Shown: positions 17,906 through 26,744 of the stretch, piece by piece
How the letters are laid out: the number at the start of each line of letters is the position of its first letter
Position numbering within the stretch: the stretch's first letter is position 1
Assembly: GCA_022402445.1 (NCBI GenBank)
Contig: JAKRSF010000005.1
Coordinates: 1 to 64,000, forward strand
Source of the DNA: Cyanobacteriota bacterium
Lineage (GTDB): Bacteria > Cyanobacteriota > Cyanobacteriia > CACIAM-69d
Length of the DNA: 64,000 nt
Reading direction: 5' to 3'
The notes under the pieces: model-generated
Told to the model about the DNA's origin: nothing
Seen by the model: the letters and a program-made list of their open reading frames with translations, nothing else
The model's database searches: none
Program-made: the position numbers and the translations under genes

Positions 17906-19324
17906 TTACCGGCCCCCCGTGGTCAGGGCCTTTTCCGGCTCTCGCTGGCGCACCTCCGTCGGGTCCACAATGCGCGCATCTTCGCCGGTAATCAGCCGCG
18001 CGCCCCGGCTCTTGGTGACGTAGTTCCAGCCCCACTGGATCATGACGATCAGCTTGTTATCAAACTCGATCAGGTAGTAGATGTGGGCAAAGACCCACAC
18101 CAGCCACGCCAAAGGCCCCGCGAATTTCACAAAGCCCAGATCCACCACGGCAGAGTTTTTGCCAATCACGGCAAGGCTGCCCAGATCCAGATAGCGGAAG
18201 GGATTGACGGTTTCTCCCTTGAGCCGCTGGACGATGGATTTCGCCACATATTCCCCCTCCTGCATGGCGACGGGGGCCACTCCGGGCAGGGGGCGATCGC
18301 CCTGGTGGGGGAAATTCGCCAGGTCACCAATGACAAAAATATTGCCGTGGCCGCTGACACTCAGGTCCGGCTCGACGACGACGCGCCCCGCCCGATCCAG
18401 TTCTGCGCCCGTGCGATCGGCCAGGATTTGGCCCATGGAGGAGGCTTTCACGCCCGCCGCCCAGAGGACCGTTTTGGTGGCGATCGCCTCGGTGGTATCC
18501 CCCTGTTTGAGGGTAACGCCCTGCTCGTCGATGTTGGTCACCATGGCCTGGGTCCGCACCGTGACGCCGAGGCGCTGGAGGGATTCTTTAGCCGTGGCGG
18601 ACAGGCTGGGATCGTAGGGGGGCAACACCCGATCCATCCCCTCAATGAGGATGATTTCCGCTTGGCTGGTGTCGATATGGCGGAAGTTGTGGCGCAGGGT
18701 GCCGTGGGCGATTTCCGCGATCGCGCCGGCCAATTCCACCCCCGTCGGCCCACCGCCCACGATCGCGAAGGTCATCCACGCCTTTTGCAGGGCCGGATCC
18801 TCGATCTTTTCCGCCGTTTCAAAGGCCGAAAAAATCCGGCGGCGCATTTCTAAGGCATCCTCAACGGTCTTGAGCCCCGGCGCGATCGTCTGCCATTGAT
18901 CATTGCCGAAATAGTGATGGCTCACCCCCGTCGCCACGATCAGCGTGTCGTAGTGGAGGGCATCGCCATTTTTGAGGATCAGGATTTGCGTTTCCGGATT
19001 GAGATCCGTCACCTCATTGAGCAGCACCCGCGTATTTTTGTTGCGGGCCAGCACCCCCCGCAGGGGCGAGGCAATATCCGCCGGTGAAATGGCCCCCGTC
19101 GCCACCTGATAGAGCAGCGGCTGAAACAGGTGGAAATTGCGCTTGTCAATGAGGGTCACATCCACGGGGGCGCGGCCCAGGGCCTTGGCGGCATAGAGCC
19201 CCCCAAATCCACCGCCGACGATGACCACATGGTGGCGGTGGCTACTGCCGGTCCAGATGGGGTCCGTGCCGGTGGCGCTGGTGGTGGGCGGTGGCGAGGA
19301 TTGGTTATCGATCGTGCTGACCAT
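17906..19324 (-). CDS. Type II NADH dehydrogenase family protein (NDH-2)
   Basis: A flavoprotein that passes electrons from NAD(P)H to quinone at the membrane without pumping protons. The FAD-binding Rossmann motif VVIVGGGFGGLYAAKALG is near residue 30, the NAD(P)H-binding motif FAIVGGGPTGVELAGAIAE near 190, and the second FAD motif IFVIGDLANF near 325. The C-terminal region has the hydrophobic, membrane-associating segment AWLVWVFAHIYYLI. The frame is open to 19504, but the extra 60 residues look like non-coding sequence; ATG 19324 (MVSTIDNQ) gives about 472 residues. Cyanobacteria have several paralogues (NdbA, NdbB, NdbC) and I cannot say which this is. It is upstream of, and probably co-transcribed with, the TrpD2-like gene. 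Confidence 0.92.
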   Translation of the reverse strand: MVSTIDNQSSPPPTTSATGTDPIWTGSSHRHHVVIVGGGFGGLYAAKALGRAPVDVTLIDKRNFHLFQPLLYQVATGAISPADIASPLRGVLARNKNTRVLLNEVTDLNPETQILILKNGDALHYDTLIVATGVSHHYFGNDQWQTIAPGLKTVEDALEMRRRIFSAFETAEKIEDPALQKAWMTFAIVGGGPTGVELAGAIAEIAHGTLRHNFRHIDTSQAEIILIEGMDRVLPPYDPSLSATAKESLQRLGVTVRTQAMVTNIDEQGVTLKQGDTTEAIATKTVLWAAGVKASSMGQILADRTGAELDRAGRVVVEPDLSVSGHGNIFVIGDLANFPHQGDRPLPGVAPVAMQEGEYVAKSIVQRLKGETVNPFRYLDLGSLAVIGKNSAVVDLGFVKFAGPLAWLVWVFAHIYYLIEFDNKLIVMIQWGWNYVTKSRGARLITGEDARIVDPTEVRQREPEKALTTGGR

Positions 19325-19523
19325 AGCTGTGATTGGGTGCGATCTGCTGGACTTGCCCGGTGATTCGATGAAGCGGATGAAAGCTGCCCTAGATCCCGCG
19401 ATCGCGGCAGCTTTATCCCCGACTCTATCGCCCCTGCGATCAGGGCACTGTTCGGAATGGTCGATTTTACTAGGTTTTTGGACCGGGCTTGAACGCGAGA
19501 CCATGGCCTCGGGCTAGGGGAAT

Positions 19524-20027
19524 TTATTGGAGGGCGGCAAGACCGGCCAGATCGAATTTCTTCAGCCAGGAGGCGCGATCGCTAACCCCAAAGGCTTCAC
19601 TCTTAGAAATGGCGCTGACCTGGAAGCGATCGCCCACCAGGAGAGCGGTGCGGCTATTGCCAATTTGGGCGGCGGGATAGCCAGAAATTTTCAAGGTTGC
19701 CCCCTCGTATTTCGCCAGGGATTTGGTATCGCCAATGGCGTCATTGATGGACAATTGGGCCAAATTTTCGCCCCCTTGATTGAGATTGGCCTGGGCAAAG
19801 CCCGCCTTTTCCTGGACGAACACCACGTCATAGCCATCGCCGGATTTGGGGAAAAATTTATTAAATTCTCCGCCCGCTAGGGGTTTGGCGGCCCCAGCGA
19901 CGGTTTCGGTGGCCGGGGCGCTGGCGGTCGTGGGGGGGGTGACGGTTTGGGTCAGGCCAATGCAGCCCCCCACCAGCAGCAGGGGCAGCAGGACGGCGGC
20001 GAGAATACGGCCCAGTTTTTGATTCAT
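19524..20027 (-). CDS. Small cyanobacterial lipoprotein of unknown function
   Basis: A 167-residue protein with a basic start (MNQKLGR), a hydrophobic stretch and a lipobox LVGGC, then a Thr/Ala/Pro linker. The conserved-looking domain begins GGEFNKFFPKSGDGYDVVFVQEKAGFAQA and includes ALLVGDRFQVSAISKS. It is probably anchored in the plasma or thylakoid membrane facing the lumen or periplasm. I recognise it as a type common in cyanobacteria but know of no function. It is divergent from glcE with a 63-base gap. Confidence 0.8.
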   Translation of the reverse strand: MNQKLGRILAAVLLPLLLVGGCIGLTQTVTPPTTASAPATETVAGAAKPLAGGEFNKFFPKSGDGYDVVFVQEKAGFAQANLNQGGENLAQLSINDAIGDTKSLAKYEGATLKISGYPAAQIGNSRTALLVGDRFQVSAISKSEAFGVSDRASWLKKFDLAGLAALQ

Positions 20028-20090
20028 GATGGTCTACGGTGGAAATCCAATCGTGGCAATTGCTTCCAGGATAGGCATTTGAGGACGACT

Positions 20091-21398
20091 ATGGCAGGGC
20101 AGGGTGGTGCGGCGGCGGCGGCAATTTTTGGGCGGCTCGGGGAGGTGCTTCCGGGCGATCGCGCGGTGCTGTGGGGGGCGTTTGATCCGGCCTTGGGCGA
20201 TCGCTTGGGGCGGGCGATCGCACCGGGGGCGGCCCCTCCGGCGGTGGTGGTGACGCCGGAAACGGATGAGGAATTGGCGACGGTGGTGCAGGTGGCGGCC
20301 CAGCATCGGTGGCGGATTTTGCCCTGCGGCGCTGCGACGAAACTGGCCTGGGGCACGGCGACGACGGGGATTGATGTGCTGGTGCGCTGCGATCGCCTCA
20401 ATGGTTTGGTGGACTGGGCCGTGGGGGATTTGACCGTCACGGCGGCGGCGGGCATGACCCTGGCGACGCTCCAGGAAAAATTAGCCACGGCGGGTCAATT
20501 TCTGCCCATCGATCCGGCTTTTCCTGACACGGCCACCCTGGGGGGCATTGTGGCGACGGCGGATGCGGGCTCCTGGCGGCATCGCTACGGCGGCGTGCGG
20601 GATCTGCTGCTGGGGTTGTCCTTTGTGCGCTGGGATGGGGCGATCGCCAAGGCCGGGGGCCGCGTGGTCAAGAATGTGGCGGGCTATGACCTGATGAAGC
20701 TGATGACCGGCTCCTGGGGCACCTTGGGCATCGTTTCCCAGGTGACGTTTCGCACCTATGCCCTGCCGGAAACTTCGGCGACCCTGGTGATTCGCGGCGA
20801 GCTTGCCAAGCTGGATCAACTGATGCGGGGGCTCCTTGCCTCTAGCTTGAGTCCCATGGCGGTGGACTGGATCCAGGAATCGGGGGCGATCGCGATCGCG
20901 GTGCGGTTTGGGTCCGTGGCCCCCAGCGTGGCGGAACAGGCCCGACGGCTCCAGGCCAGCGCGACGGATTTGGGCCTTTCCTGGGAGGCGATCGCCCCCG
21001 ATCGCGAGGCTGCTTTTTGGAAATCCGCGCGATCGCAGCGGGACAGCACCCAGGGGGGGGCGATGATCCTCAAGGTGGGACTGTTGCCCACGGCGATCGC
21101 GGCCCTGCTCACGGAAACGGCAAAATTCGGCGCGATCGCCCAAATCCACGCCAGCAGCGGCATCGGTCGGTTGCGCATTCCCGTAGCGGATCCGGCCCAG
21201 GCGATCGCCCAAATCCAAACCCTGCGGCAGCGGTGCCAAACCTCCGACGGCTATCTAACGGTCCTGGCGGCCCCGGCGGCGGTCAAGGGCGCGATCGACC
21301 CCTGGGGCACCGTCGGCACCGGCCGCGACGCCATGGCCCAACTCAAACAACAATTTGATCCCCACGGCCTCCTGAGCCCCGGTCGGTTCATCGTCTAA
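20091..21398 (+). CDS. glcE: Glycolate oxidase FAD-binding subunit GlcE
   Basis: A FAD-binding oxidoreductase of the PCMH/VAO family, about 435 residues. The FAD segment [30 protein letters not shown] and [21 protein letters not shown] are diagnostic of GlcE rather than the longer GlcD. It would act in photorespiratory glycolate oxidation together with GlcD and the iron-sulfur subunit GlcF, neither of which is nearby. The frame runs upstream to 19947, but the ATG at 20091 (MAGQGG) has a GAGG sequence in front and avoids overlap with the divergent lipoprotein gene. Confidence 0.9.
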   Translation: MAGQGGAAAAAIFGRLGEVLPGDRAVLWGAFDPALGDRLGRAIAPGAAPPAVVVTPETDEELATVVQVAAQHRWRILPCGAATKLAWGTATTGIDVLVRCDRLNGLVDWAVGDLTVTAAAGMTLATLQEKLATAGQFLPIDPAFPDTATLGGIVATADAGSWRHRYGGVRDLLLGLSFVRWDGAIAKAGGRVVKNVAGYDLMKLMTGSWGTLGIVSQVTFRTYALPETSATLVIRGELAKLDQLMRGLLASSLSPMAVDWIQESGAIAIAVRFGSVAPSVAEQARRLQASATDLGLSWEAIAPDREAAFWKSARSQRDSTQGGAMILKVGLLPTAIAALLTETAKFGAIAQIHASSGIGRLRIPVADPAQAIAQIQTLRQRCQTSDGYLTVLAAPAAVKGAIDPWGTVGTGRDAMAQLKQQFDPHGLLSPGRFIV

Positions 21399-21568
21399 AC
21401 CTAATCGTCTAGGCCCCTTGCGATCGCCCCCCCATTGCGATCGCCCGCAATTGCAGTTAAGACAGCGGCAGGATTAGCCACCGCAGGAATCCCCACGGGC
21501 AACCCGATCCCTGCCCTGCATCCCCCAATTGGGGGAAACTTTTCCATTGCCGGTCAACATTTGGGGCC

Positions 21569-22633
21569 ATGTTTTTCCAATCCATCCACTACTTCCGCGC
21601 GATCGCCATCTTCCTCGTGGTCCTCAGCCACTGCAACAGCATCGGCCGCTGGGAACCTACCACCTTCGCCGACTCCTTCATCTTTGCCCTCGTGCGAAAT
21701 GTGACGGTTTATTTTGTCTTCATCGCCGGATTTTTATTCCACCATATCTACATCGCCAAACGCCCCTTCAATTACCGCAAATTCCTAACCAAACGTCTGC
21801 TGTTTGTCGCCCTGCCCTACGGCATCTTAGCGGGCAGCGCCAGCCTCTATTCCGTCCTGACGGGCGACTGGCCCCCCCACACCCCTGAAGGCTTAGGAAG
21901 CTGGCCCATGGTGCTGTTTGCGTGGTTTATGGCCACGGGACGGGTCTTTGTCGCCTATTGGTACATTCCCATGGCGATCTTGATTTACCTCAGTTCGCCC
22001 CTCTGGATTGCCCTGGCGCGATCGCGCTACATCATTCCGATCCTGGGGGTTGGCCTAGCGATCTCTAGTTTTATTCACCGGCCCGACGACGATCTCAATC
22101 CCCTCCATGCCCTGATTTATTTTGCGCCGATCTATCTCCTGGGCATGACCGTTTCTACCCACCGCGATCGCGTCTTTCGGGCCATTGTGCGCTACCGCTG
22201 GGGACTGTTGGCGGCGGGTCTACTGCTGGGCATCGCCCAGGTGATGTGGCTGGGCAGCGGCAACAGTTTTGTTAAAGATCTGGATGAGATTTTTGTCTTC
22301 CAGGGCATCGACATCAACCTCTTCCAAAAAATCTTCCTTTGCCTCTTTTTGCTCTCCATTTTGCAAACCCTAGAGCAGACCAAAATTCAATGGCTCTCCC
22401 TGGTGGCGGACACCAGTTTCCCCATCTATTTCATCCATCCCCTCCTGTTGACCCTCAGCAATCAACCATTTTTCTATGGCCGGGTCCAAAACCTCTTGGC
22501 GGCCCTCCACTTGCAGGGGCACCTGCCGGGGATCCTGGCGATCGCGGTGGCCCTGACGGCAGCATCCATGGCGATCGCCCTGGGCCTCAAACAACTCCTG
22601 GGCGATCGCAGCCGCTACCTCATCGGCTGGTAG
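21569..22633 (+). CDS. Acyltransferase 3 family membrane protein
   Basis: A 354-residue polytopic membrane protein with about ten hydrophobic segments. The start FFQSIHYFRAIAIFLVVLSHC carries the Arg and His that mark the acyltransferase-3 family, and the late segment DTSFPIYFIHPLLLTL is also typical. Such proteins transfer acyl groups to sugars or lipids at the membrane. The substrate cannot be read from the sequence, and there are no glycosyltransferase neighbours. The ATG at 21569 is the only reasonable start. Confidence 0.85.
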   Translation: MFFQSIHYFRAIAIFLVVLSHCNSIGRWEPTTFADSFIFALVRNVTVYFVFIAGFLFHHIYIAKRPFNYRKFLTKRLLFVALPYGILAGSASLYSVLTGDWPPHTPEGLGSWPMVLFAWFMATGRVFVAYWYIPMAILIYLSSPLWIALARSRYIIPILGVGLAISSFIHRPDDDLNPLHALIYFAPIYLLGMTVSTHRDRVFRAIVRYRWGLLAAGLLLGIAQVMWLGSGNSFVKDLDEIFVFQGIDINLFQKIFLCLFLLSILQTLEQTKIQWLSLVADTSFPIYFIHPLLLTLSNQPFFYGRVQNLLAALHLQGHLPGILAIAVALTAASMAIALGLKQLLGDRSRYLIGW

Positions 22634-22698
22634 CGCTTAGGCAACACGGGCCGCAGATTTTTCTCAAGTTCTCAATTTTTCAACTCCCCAACGCCCCC

Positions 22699-22962
22699 TC
22701 AGGTTGCCAGCTCCCCCTGGGCCGCGTCATCCTCAACCGCGATCGCCCGGATCAAATGCTTAGTCAACAGTTGCGCCACCGCCGGTTCCACTACCCGCAC
22801 CTCATAGCCCGTACAGTGGCTCAGGCGCGCCACGGTGATTGGAATGCCCCGGTCATAGCAGGTTTGGATCGCCTCCAAAACCTCCCGCTGGACGCTGGAG
22901 AGTTCCTGCGGGCGGCGGTGGTGATGGGAATGCAGGGCAGGGTGATGGGCAGTGAAAACCAT
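22699..22962 (-). CDS. Small winged-helix-like protein with His-rich N-terminus
   Basis: An 87-residue protein. The first 18 residues contain six His (TAHHPALHSHHHRRPQ), and the rest (SSVQREVLEAIQTCYDRGIP, TVARLSHCTG, VRVVEPAVAQLL) looks like a small winged-helix domain. The pattern suggests a DNA-binding or adaptor protein and possibly metal binding. No function is known to me. It stands alone between the acyltransferase and argH. Confidence 0.6.
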   Translation of the reverse strand: MVFTAHHPALHSHHHRRPQELSSVQREVLEAIQTCYDRGIPITVARLSHCTGYEVRVVEPAVAQLLTKHLIRAIAVEDDAAQGELAT

Positions 22963-23271
22963 GGTGGTGTCCCCCTCGGGTCCGTTGCGCGGCTCAATGG
23001 GTCAGATGCTGGACGCCCTAACGAGGGGCAAACCTCCTGGGCTTCGGGGCCAGACCTGCGGCCCAGTGGGCTGAAACCGAGCAGAGCCGTGGGGGGAACG
23101 ATTTTAGCCAAGGGCGCGGGGGTGTTGCGGGGCCTTTGCGTACTTTTACGGAGGTCCTAGGCCGATCCTAACCCAAGGGACCGGGGGCTGTCACCCATGG
23201 GGCGGCGGATTATGCGCAGGGTCGGGGCCAGCTCCTAGGTTCGAGGCCGTTGGGGGTGATCGGGGCAGACC
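22963..23271. other. intergenic region between the small winged-helix gene and argH
   Basis: About 310 bases of GC-rich sequence. Possible upstream region of the small gene; argH ends at its right edge. No RNA gene or repeat was recognised. Confidence 0.35.
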
Positions 23272-24675
23272 CTAGGGGGTGCTGTTTTTGCAGGCTTCCC
23301 AGCGATCGCGGGCCGCCGCCAGGGCCTCGCGCACCCGTTCAAACCCCGTGCCGCCATAGCTATTGCGAGCAGAAATGACCCGCTCCGGCGCGATCGCGGC
23401 GTAGATATCCTCCTCGAACTGGGGATGGAGCGCCTGCCACTCCTCCAGGGTCAAATCCTTGAGCAGCTTACCCGCCGCCAAACTGGCCCGCACCACCTTG
23501 CCCACCAGGTTATAGGCTTCCCGGAAGGGCACCCCCTTGGCGGCGAGGTAGTCCGCCACATCCGTCGCATTGGAAAAATCTTCGGCCACCGCCGCCGCCA
23601 GCCGCTCGGGCCGAAACTCCAGCCCCTCCTCCAGGAGGATCGTCATGGCCTCTAGGCAAGCGTCCGTGGTTTCTACGCAGTCGAAGATCGCCTCCTTGTC
23701 CTCCTGCAAATCCTTGTTGTAGGCCAGGGGCAGCCCCTTCATCAGCACCAGCAGGCCGTGGAGGTGGCCAAAGACGCGCCCCGCCTTGCCCCGCACCAGT
23801 TCCGGCACGTCGGGGTTTTTCTTCTGGGGCATGATGCTCGATCCGGTGGAGCAGGAGTCCTTGAGGGTGACGAAGCTAAATTCTTCGGAGCTCCAGAGGA
23901 TGACTTCCTCCGACAGGCGCGACAGGTGCATGAGGATGAGGCTACTGGCGCAGGCGAATTCGATCGCAAAGTCGCGATCGCTCACCCCATCGAGGCTATT
24001 GGCATAGACGCCCCCAAACCCCAGCAGTTCGGCGGCGTAGTGGCGATCGATGGGAAACGTGGTGCCCGCCAAGGCCCCGGACCCGAGGGGGGAAATATTG
24101 GTGCGGCGGTAGATTTCCCCGAGGCGTTCCCAGTCCCGCTGGGCCATTTCTACATAGGCCAACAGGTGGTGGGCGAGGCTCAGGGGCTGGGCGCGCTGGA
24201 GGTGGGTGTAGCCCGGAATGGGGGTTTCCACGTGGCGTTCGGCCAGTTTGAGCAGCACCTCCTGGAAGGCGAGGATCCGCTGCCGGATGCCCTGGATGCG
24301 ATCGCGGAGATAGAGCCGCGTATCGGTACCCACCTGGTCATTGCGCGATCGCGCCGTGTGGAGCTTTTTGCCCACATCCCCCACCAGTTCCGTTAGGCGA
24401 CGCTCGACGGCGAAGTGGACATCCTCCGCATCAATCCCCGGCGTGAATTGGCCGCTGCGGTATTCCTGGCGGATTTGCTCAAGCCCTTCCACCAGTTGCG
24501 TCGCCTCCTCGGGGGAGATGATGCCGCATTTGCCCAACATGCGGGCGTGGGCCTGGGAGCCGGTCAGGTCGTATTCGATCAGCTTGATATCAAAACCGAT
24601 GCTGGCATTGAAGCGGGCGATCGCCGGATGGAGCGCAGATTCAAAGCGTTGGCTCCAGGTTTGCGCTTGGGTCAT
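23272..24675 (-). CDS. argH: Argininosuccinate lyase
   Basis: ArgH cleaves argininosuccinate to arginine and fumarate, the last step of arginine synthesis. It has the full length of 467 residues. It shows the fumarase/aspartase superfamily signature [16 protein letters not shown] with the mobile catalytic loop, the [11 protein letters not shown]-type His region ([17 protein letters not shown] here) and [20 protein letters not shown]. The ATG at 24675 is natural ([12 protein letters not shown]). It is the last gene of a long co-directional series running leftward from the HpsJ pair. Confidence 0.97.
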   Translation of the reverse strand: MTQAQTWSQRFESALHPAIARFNASIGFDIKLIEYDLTGSQAHARMLGKCGIISPEEATQLVEGLEQIRQEYRSGQFTPGIDAEDVHFAVERRLTELVGDVGKKLHTARSRNDQVGTDTRLYLRDRIQGIRQRILAFQEVLLKLAERHVETPIPGYTHLQRAQPLSLAHHLLAYVEMAQRDWERLGEIYRRTNISPLGSGALAGTTFPIDRHYAAELLGFGGVYANSLDGVSDRDFAIEFACASSLILMHLSRLSEEVILWSSEEFSFVTLKDSCSTGSSIMPQKKNPDVPELVRGKAGRVFGHLHGLLVLMKGLPLAYNKDLQEDKEAIFDCVETTDACLEAMTILLEEGLEFRPERLAAAVAEDFSNATDVADYLAAKGVPFREAYNLVGKVVRASLAAGKLLKDLTLEEWQALHPQFEEDIYAAIAPERVISARNSYGGTGFERVREALAAARDRWEACKNSTP

Positions 24676-24820
24676 GGCTCCTCGGACGTGGGGCTAGAAG
24701 ACGGCCTCTAGTATCCCACGGGAGCGCGGTGGCGGGGCGATCGCGTGGCCCCTTGGCGATCGCCTCCGTACAATTCCGCAGGCCCATTCCACCGGGCGCG
24801 ATCGCGGCTCCAGGCAAGCC

Positions 24821-25078
24821 CTACATCGAAAACTTGCGAAAGGTATAGCCAATGATCAGCCCAATAATCAACGCCCAGATCTGGCCGCTGTTGACAAATC
24901 CTGACCAGGCCCGCTGCACCTGCCCCATCAGGTCCGGATCCTTAAACTGCTGCGCCAAAACGGGCTGGGTTTCCATCGGCAGGGCCGCGATCGCCCCCGT
25001 CTCCAGCATCGTCATCGCCTGGGGGCCAACGGGCAGGGGCGCAACCCCGCCCGAGAACGGAAAATCAATCGTTTGCAT
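24821..25078 (-). CDS. Small single-pass membrane protein
   Basis: An 85-residue protein with a soluble N-terminal part (QFKDPDLMGQVQRAWSGFVNSG) and one C-terminal membrane helix (IWALIIGLIIGYTFRKF). It lies between argH and the SpoIIE-type phosphatase on the same strand. Function unknown; it could be a membrane tether for a partner protein. Confidence 0.65.
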   Translation of the reverse strand: MQTIDFPFSGGVAPLPVGPQAMTMLETGAIAALPMETQPVLAQQFKDPDLMGQVQRAWSGFVNSGQIWALIIGLIIGYTFRKFSM

Positions 25079-25184
25079 GGCCTTTTAGTCCAGTGGAACG
25101 GAGGTCCAAAATCCCAAGGGGACAGCGGCCCTCCCTGTGCTCCCTAACAGTATGCCAGGATGCCCCCCACCCCCCGCACCGGCC

Positions 25185-26576
25185 CTAGGCCCCCTCCGTC
25201 ACCCGCAAAATAATCGCCGTCATGTCATCCCCATTGCGCTGGTCCGGGCCGATGAACGCCTCCACCGTCGCAAAGAGCCGATCCAAAATATCCTGGGCGC
25301 TGCTGTAGTTCGCGCAGCCCCACCGCACCGCATCCATCAGGCGATCGTCATCAAAGCGATTGCCCCGGCGATCGGCCGCATCCGTTAGGCCATCGGTGTA
25401 GTAAATCACCGTATCTCCGGGCTGTAGGACTTCCTGGGCGTCCTCATAGTGGCTGTCCGCCTCTAGGCCAATGAGCATTCCCGCCGTATCGAGCCGCTCG
25501 ACGCGCCCGGTGGCCTGTCGCCACAGCAGGGGGGGATGGTGGGCCGCATTGCTGTAGGACAGGATGCGGGTTTGGGGATCGTATTCGGAATAGAACAGGG
25601 TGACGAACCGGTGGGAGTTCTCTAAGTCGTCATACATGACCCGGTTGAGGTGCTGCAAAATGCGCGCTGGGGAGTGGCGATTGAGTACCTCGGCCCGCAG
25701 CATCCCTCGGGTCATGGTCATGATCAGCCCCGCCGGGACGCCCTTGCCCATGACGTCGCCGATCGCGATGCTCCAGGGGGCCGTGGCGCAGCCGACGGAG
25801 GTGGGGGCTGATCGGCCAGCGGGGTCGCCCACCCAGCGATCGCGATCAGTCGGGATGAAGTCGTAGTAATCGCCCCCCACGCGGCTGGCGGTTTTGCAGC
25901 GGGCCGCCAAATCTACCCCCTGGATGGTGGGGGCCTGCCGGGGCAGCAGCCGCAGTTGGATCTCTGCGCCGATTTCTAGCTCGCGATCAAGCCGTTCCTT
26001 TTTGCGCAGTTCCACCGTCAGGGCATCGTTTTCGATCGCCACCGCCGTTTGATCCGCCACGAGGCGCACCAGATTTTGCAGATTTTGGCTCCAGCTTGCC
26101 TCTTCCCCTTCGCCAAAGACATAGAGCCGCCCCCGCTCCTCGCTTTGCACCCAAATCGGTGCCCCAAAAAATCGCCACTGATTCCCCAACTGGACCGCCA
26201 GGGCGCGATCGAGGGCGGCGCTGCGATCGCCCGGATTCGGGTCCGGTCCCTCCCGCAGGGCCAATTCCGCCTGTCGGGCCGCCAGTTCAATGCGCCGCCG
26301 CAGGTCCTGGAGCCGCTGCGCATGGTCCGGCGCATCCTGGCAGTGCAGTTGCTCTAGGCGAATGCGGTTGCCCGTCTGGAACAGCACCAGCGCCCCCCCG
26401 TCCGCGTCGGTCACCCGGCTGACCATCAGGGGAATCAGTTCCAGGAATTGGGTGAGGTTCTTAAAACTGCGCAGGGCGAACCCCAGGGAACCGAGCAGGT
26501 CCTGCACCTTGTACTGTTCCCGGTTCAGCCGCGCAACCAGTTCTTTGAGGGCAAATATGGGGGAGGGATCGGCCAT
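25185..26576 (-). CDS. GAF-SpoIIE (RsbU-type) serine/threonine phosphatase
   Basis: A 463-residue PP2C-type phosphatase. After a short conserved start (FALKELVARLNREQYKVQDL) there is a GAF domain (about residues 45-215) and then a SpoIIE/RsbU catalytic domain. It has the metal-binding elements VGGDYYDF, WSIAIGDVMGKGVPAGL and DTVIYYTDGLTDAADRRGN. Enzymes of this type dephosphorylate anti-sigma antagonists or STAS proteins in partner-switching pathways. The frame is open to 26681, but ATG 26576 (MADPSPIF) matches the conserved start. It follows ftsY by about 170 bases on the same strand. Confidence 0.92.
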   Translation of the reverse strand: MADPSPIFALKELVARLNREQYKVQDLLGSLGFALRSFKNLTQFLELIPLMVSRVTDADGGALVLFQTGNRIRLEQLHCQDAPDHAQRLQDLRRRIELAARQAELALREGPDPNPGDRSAALDRALAVQLGNQWRFFGAPIWVQSEERGRLYVFGEGEEASWSQNLQNLVRLVADQTAVAIENDALTVELRKKERLDRELEIGAEIQLRLLPRQAPTIQGVDLAARCKTASRVGGDYYDFIPTDRDRWVGDPAGRSAPTSVGCATAPWSIAIGDVMGKGVPAGLIMTMTRGMLRAEVLNRHSPARILQHLNRVMYDDLENSHRFVTLFYSEYDPQTRILSYSNAAHHPPLLWRQATGRVERLDTAGMLIGLEADSHYEDAQEVLQPGDTVIYYTDGLTDAADRRGNRFDDDRLMDAVRWGCANYSSAQDILDRLFATVEAFIGPDQRNGDDMTAIILRVTEGA

Positions 26577-26744
26577 TGCTGGCATGTCCGGGGTGAAACG
26601 ATGGGAACGGGGGAGGCGGGGAGCGGATCCGGGGCGTTGGGCGATCGCTGTGGGGGTCTGTGCCGCCATGGGGGGAGCCATGGGGCCGGGGGATGGCTGG
26701 GGGGGCGCTAGGGGAGAGACGGTTAGATTGCGCCCGCCGGATCC

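Noticed and set aside
17546-18853. Long plus-strand frame of 435 codons
   Set aside because: Antisense to the TrpD2-like and NDH-2 genes, with Arg/His/Gln-rich composition and no family features.
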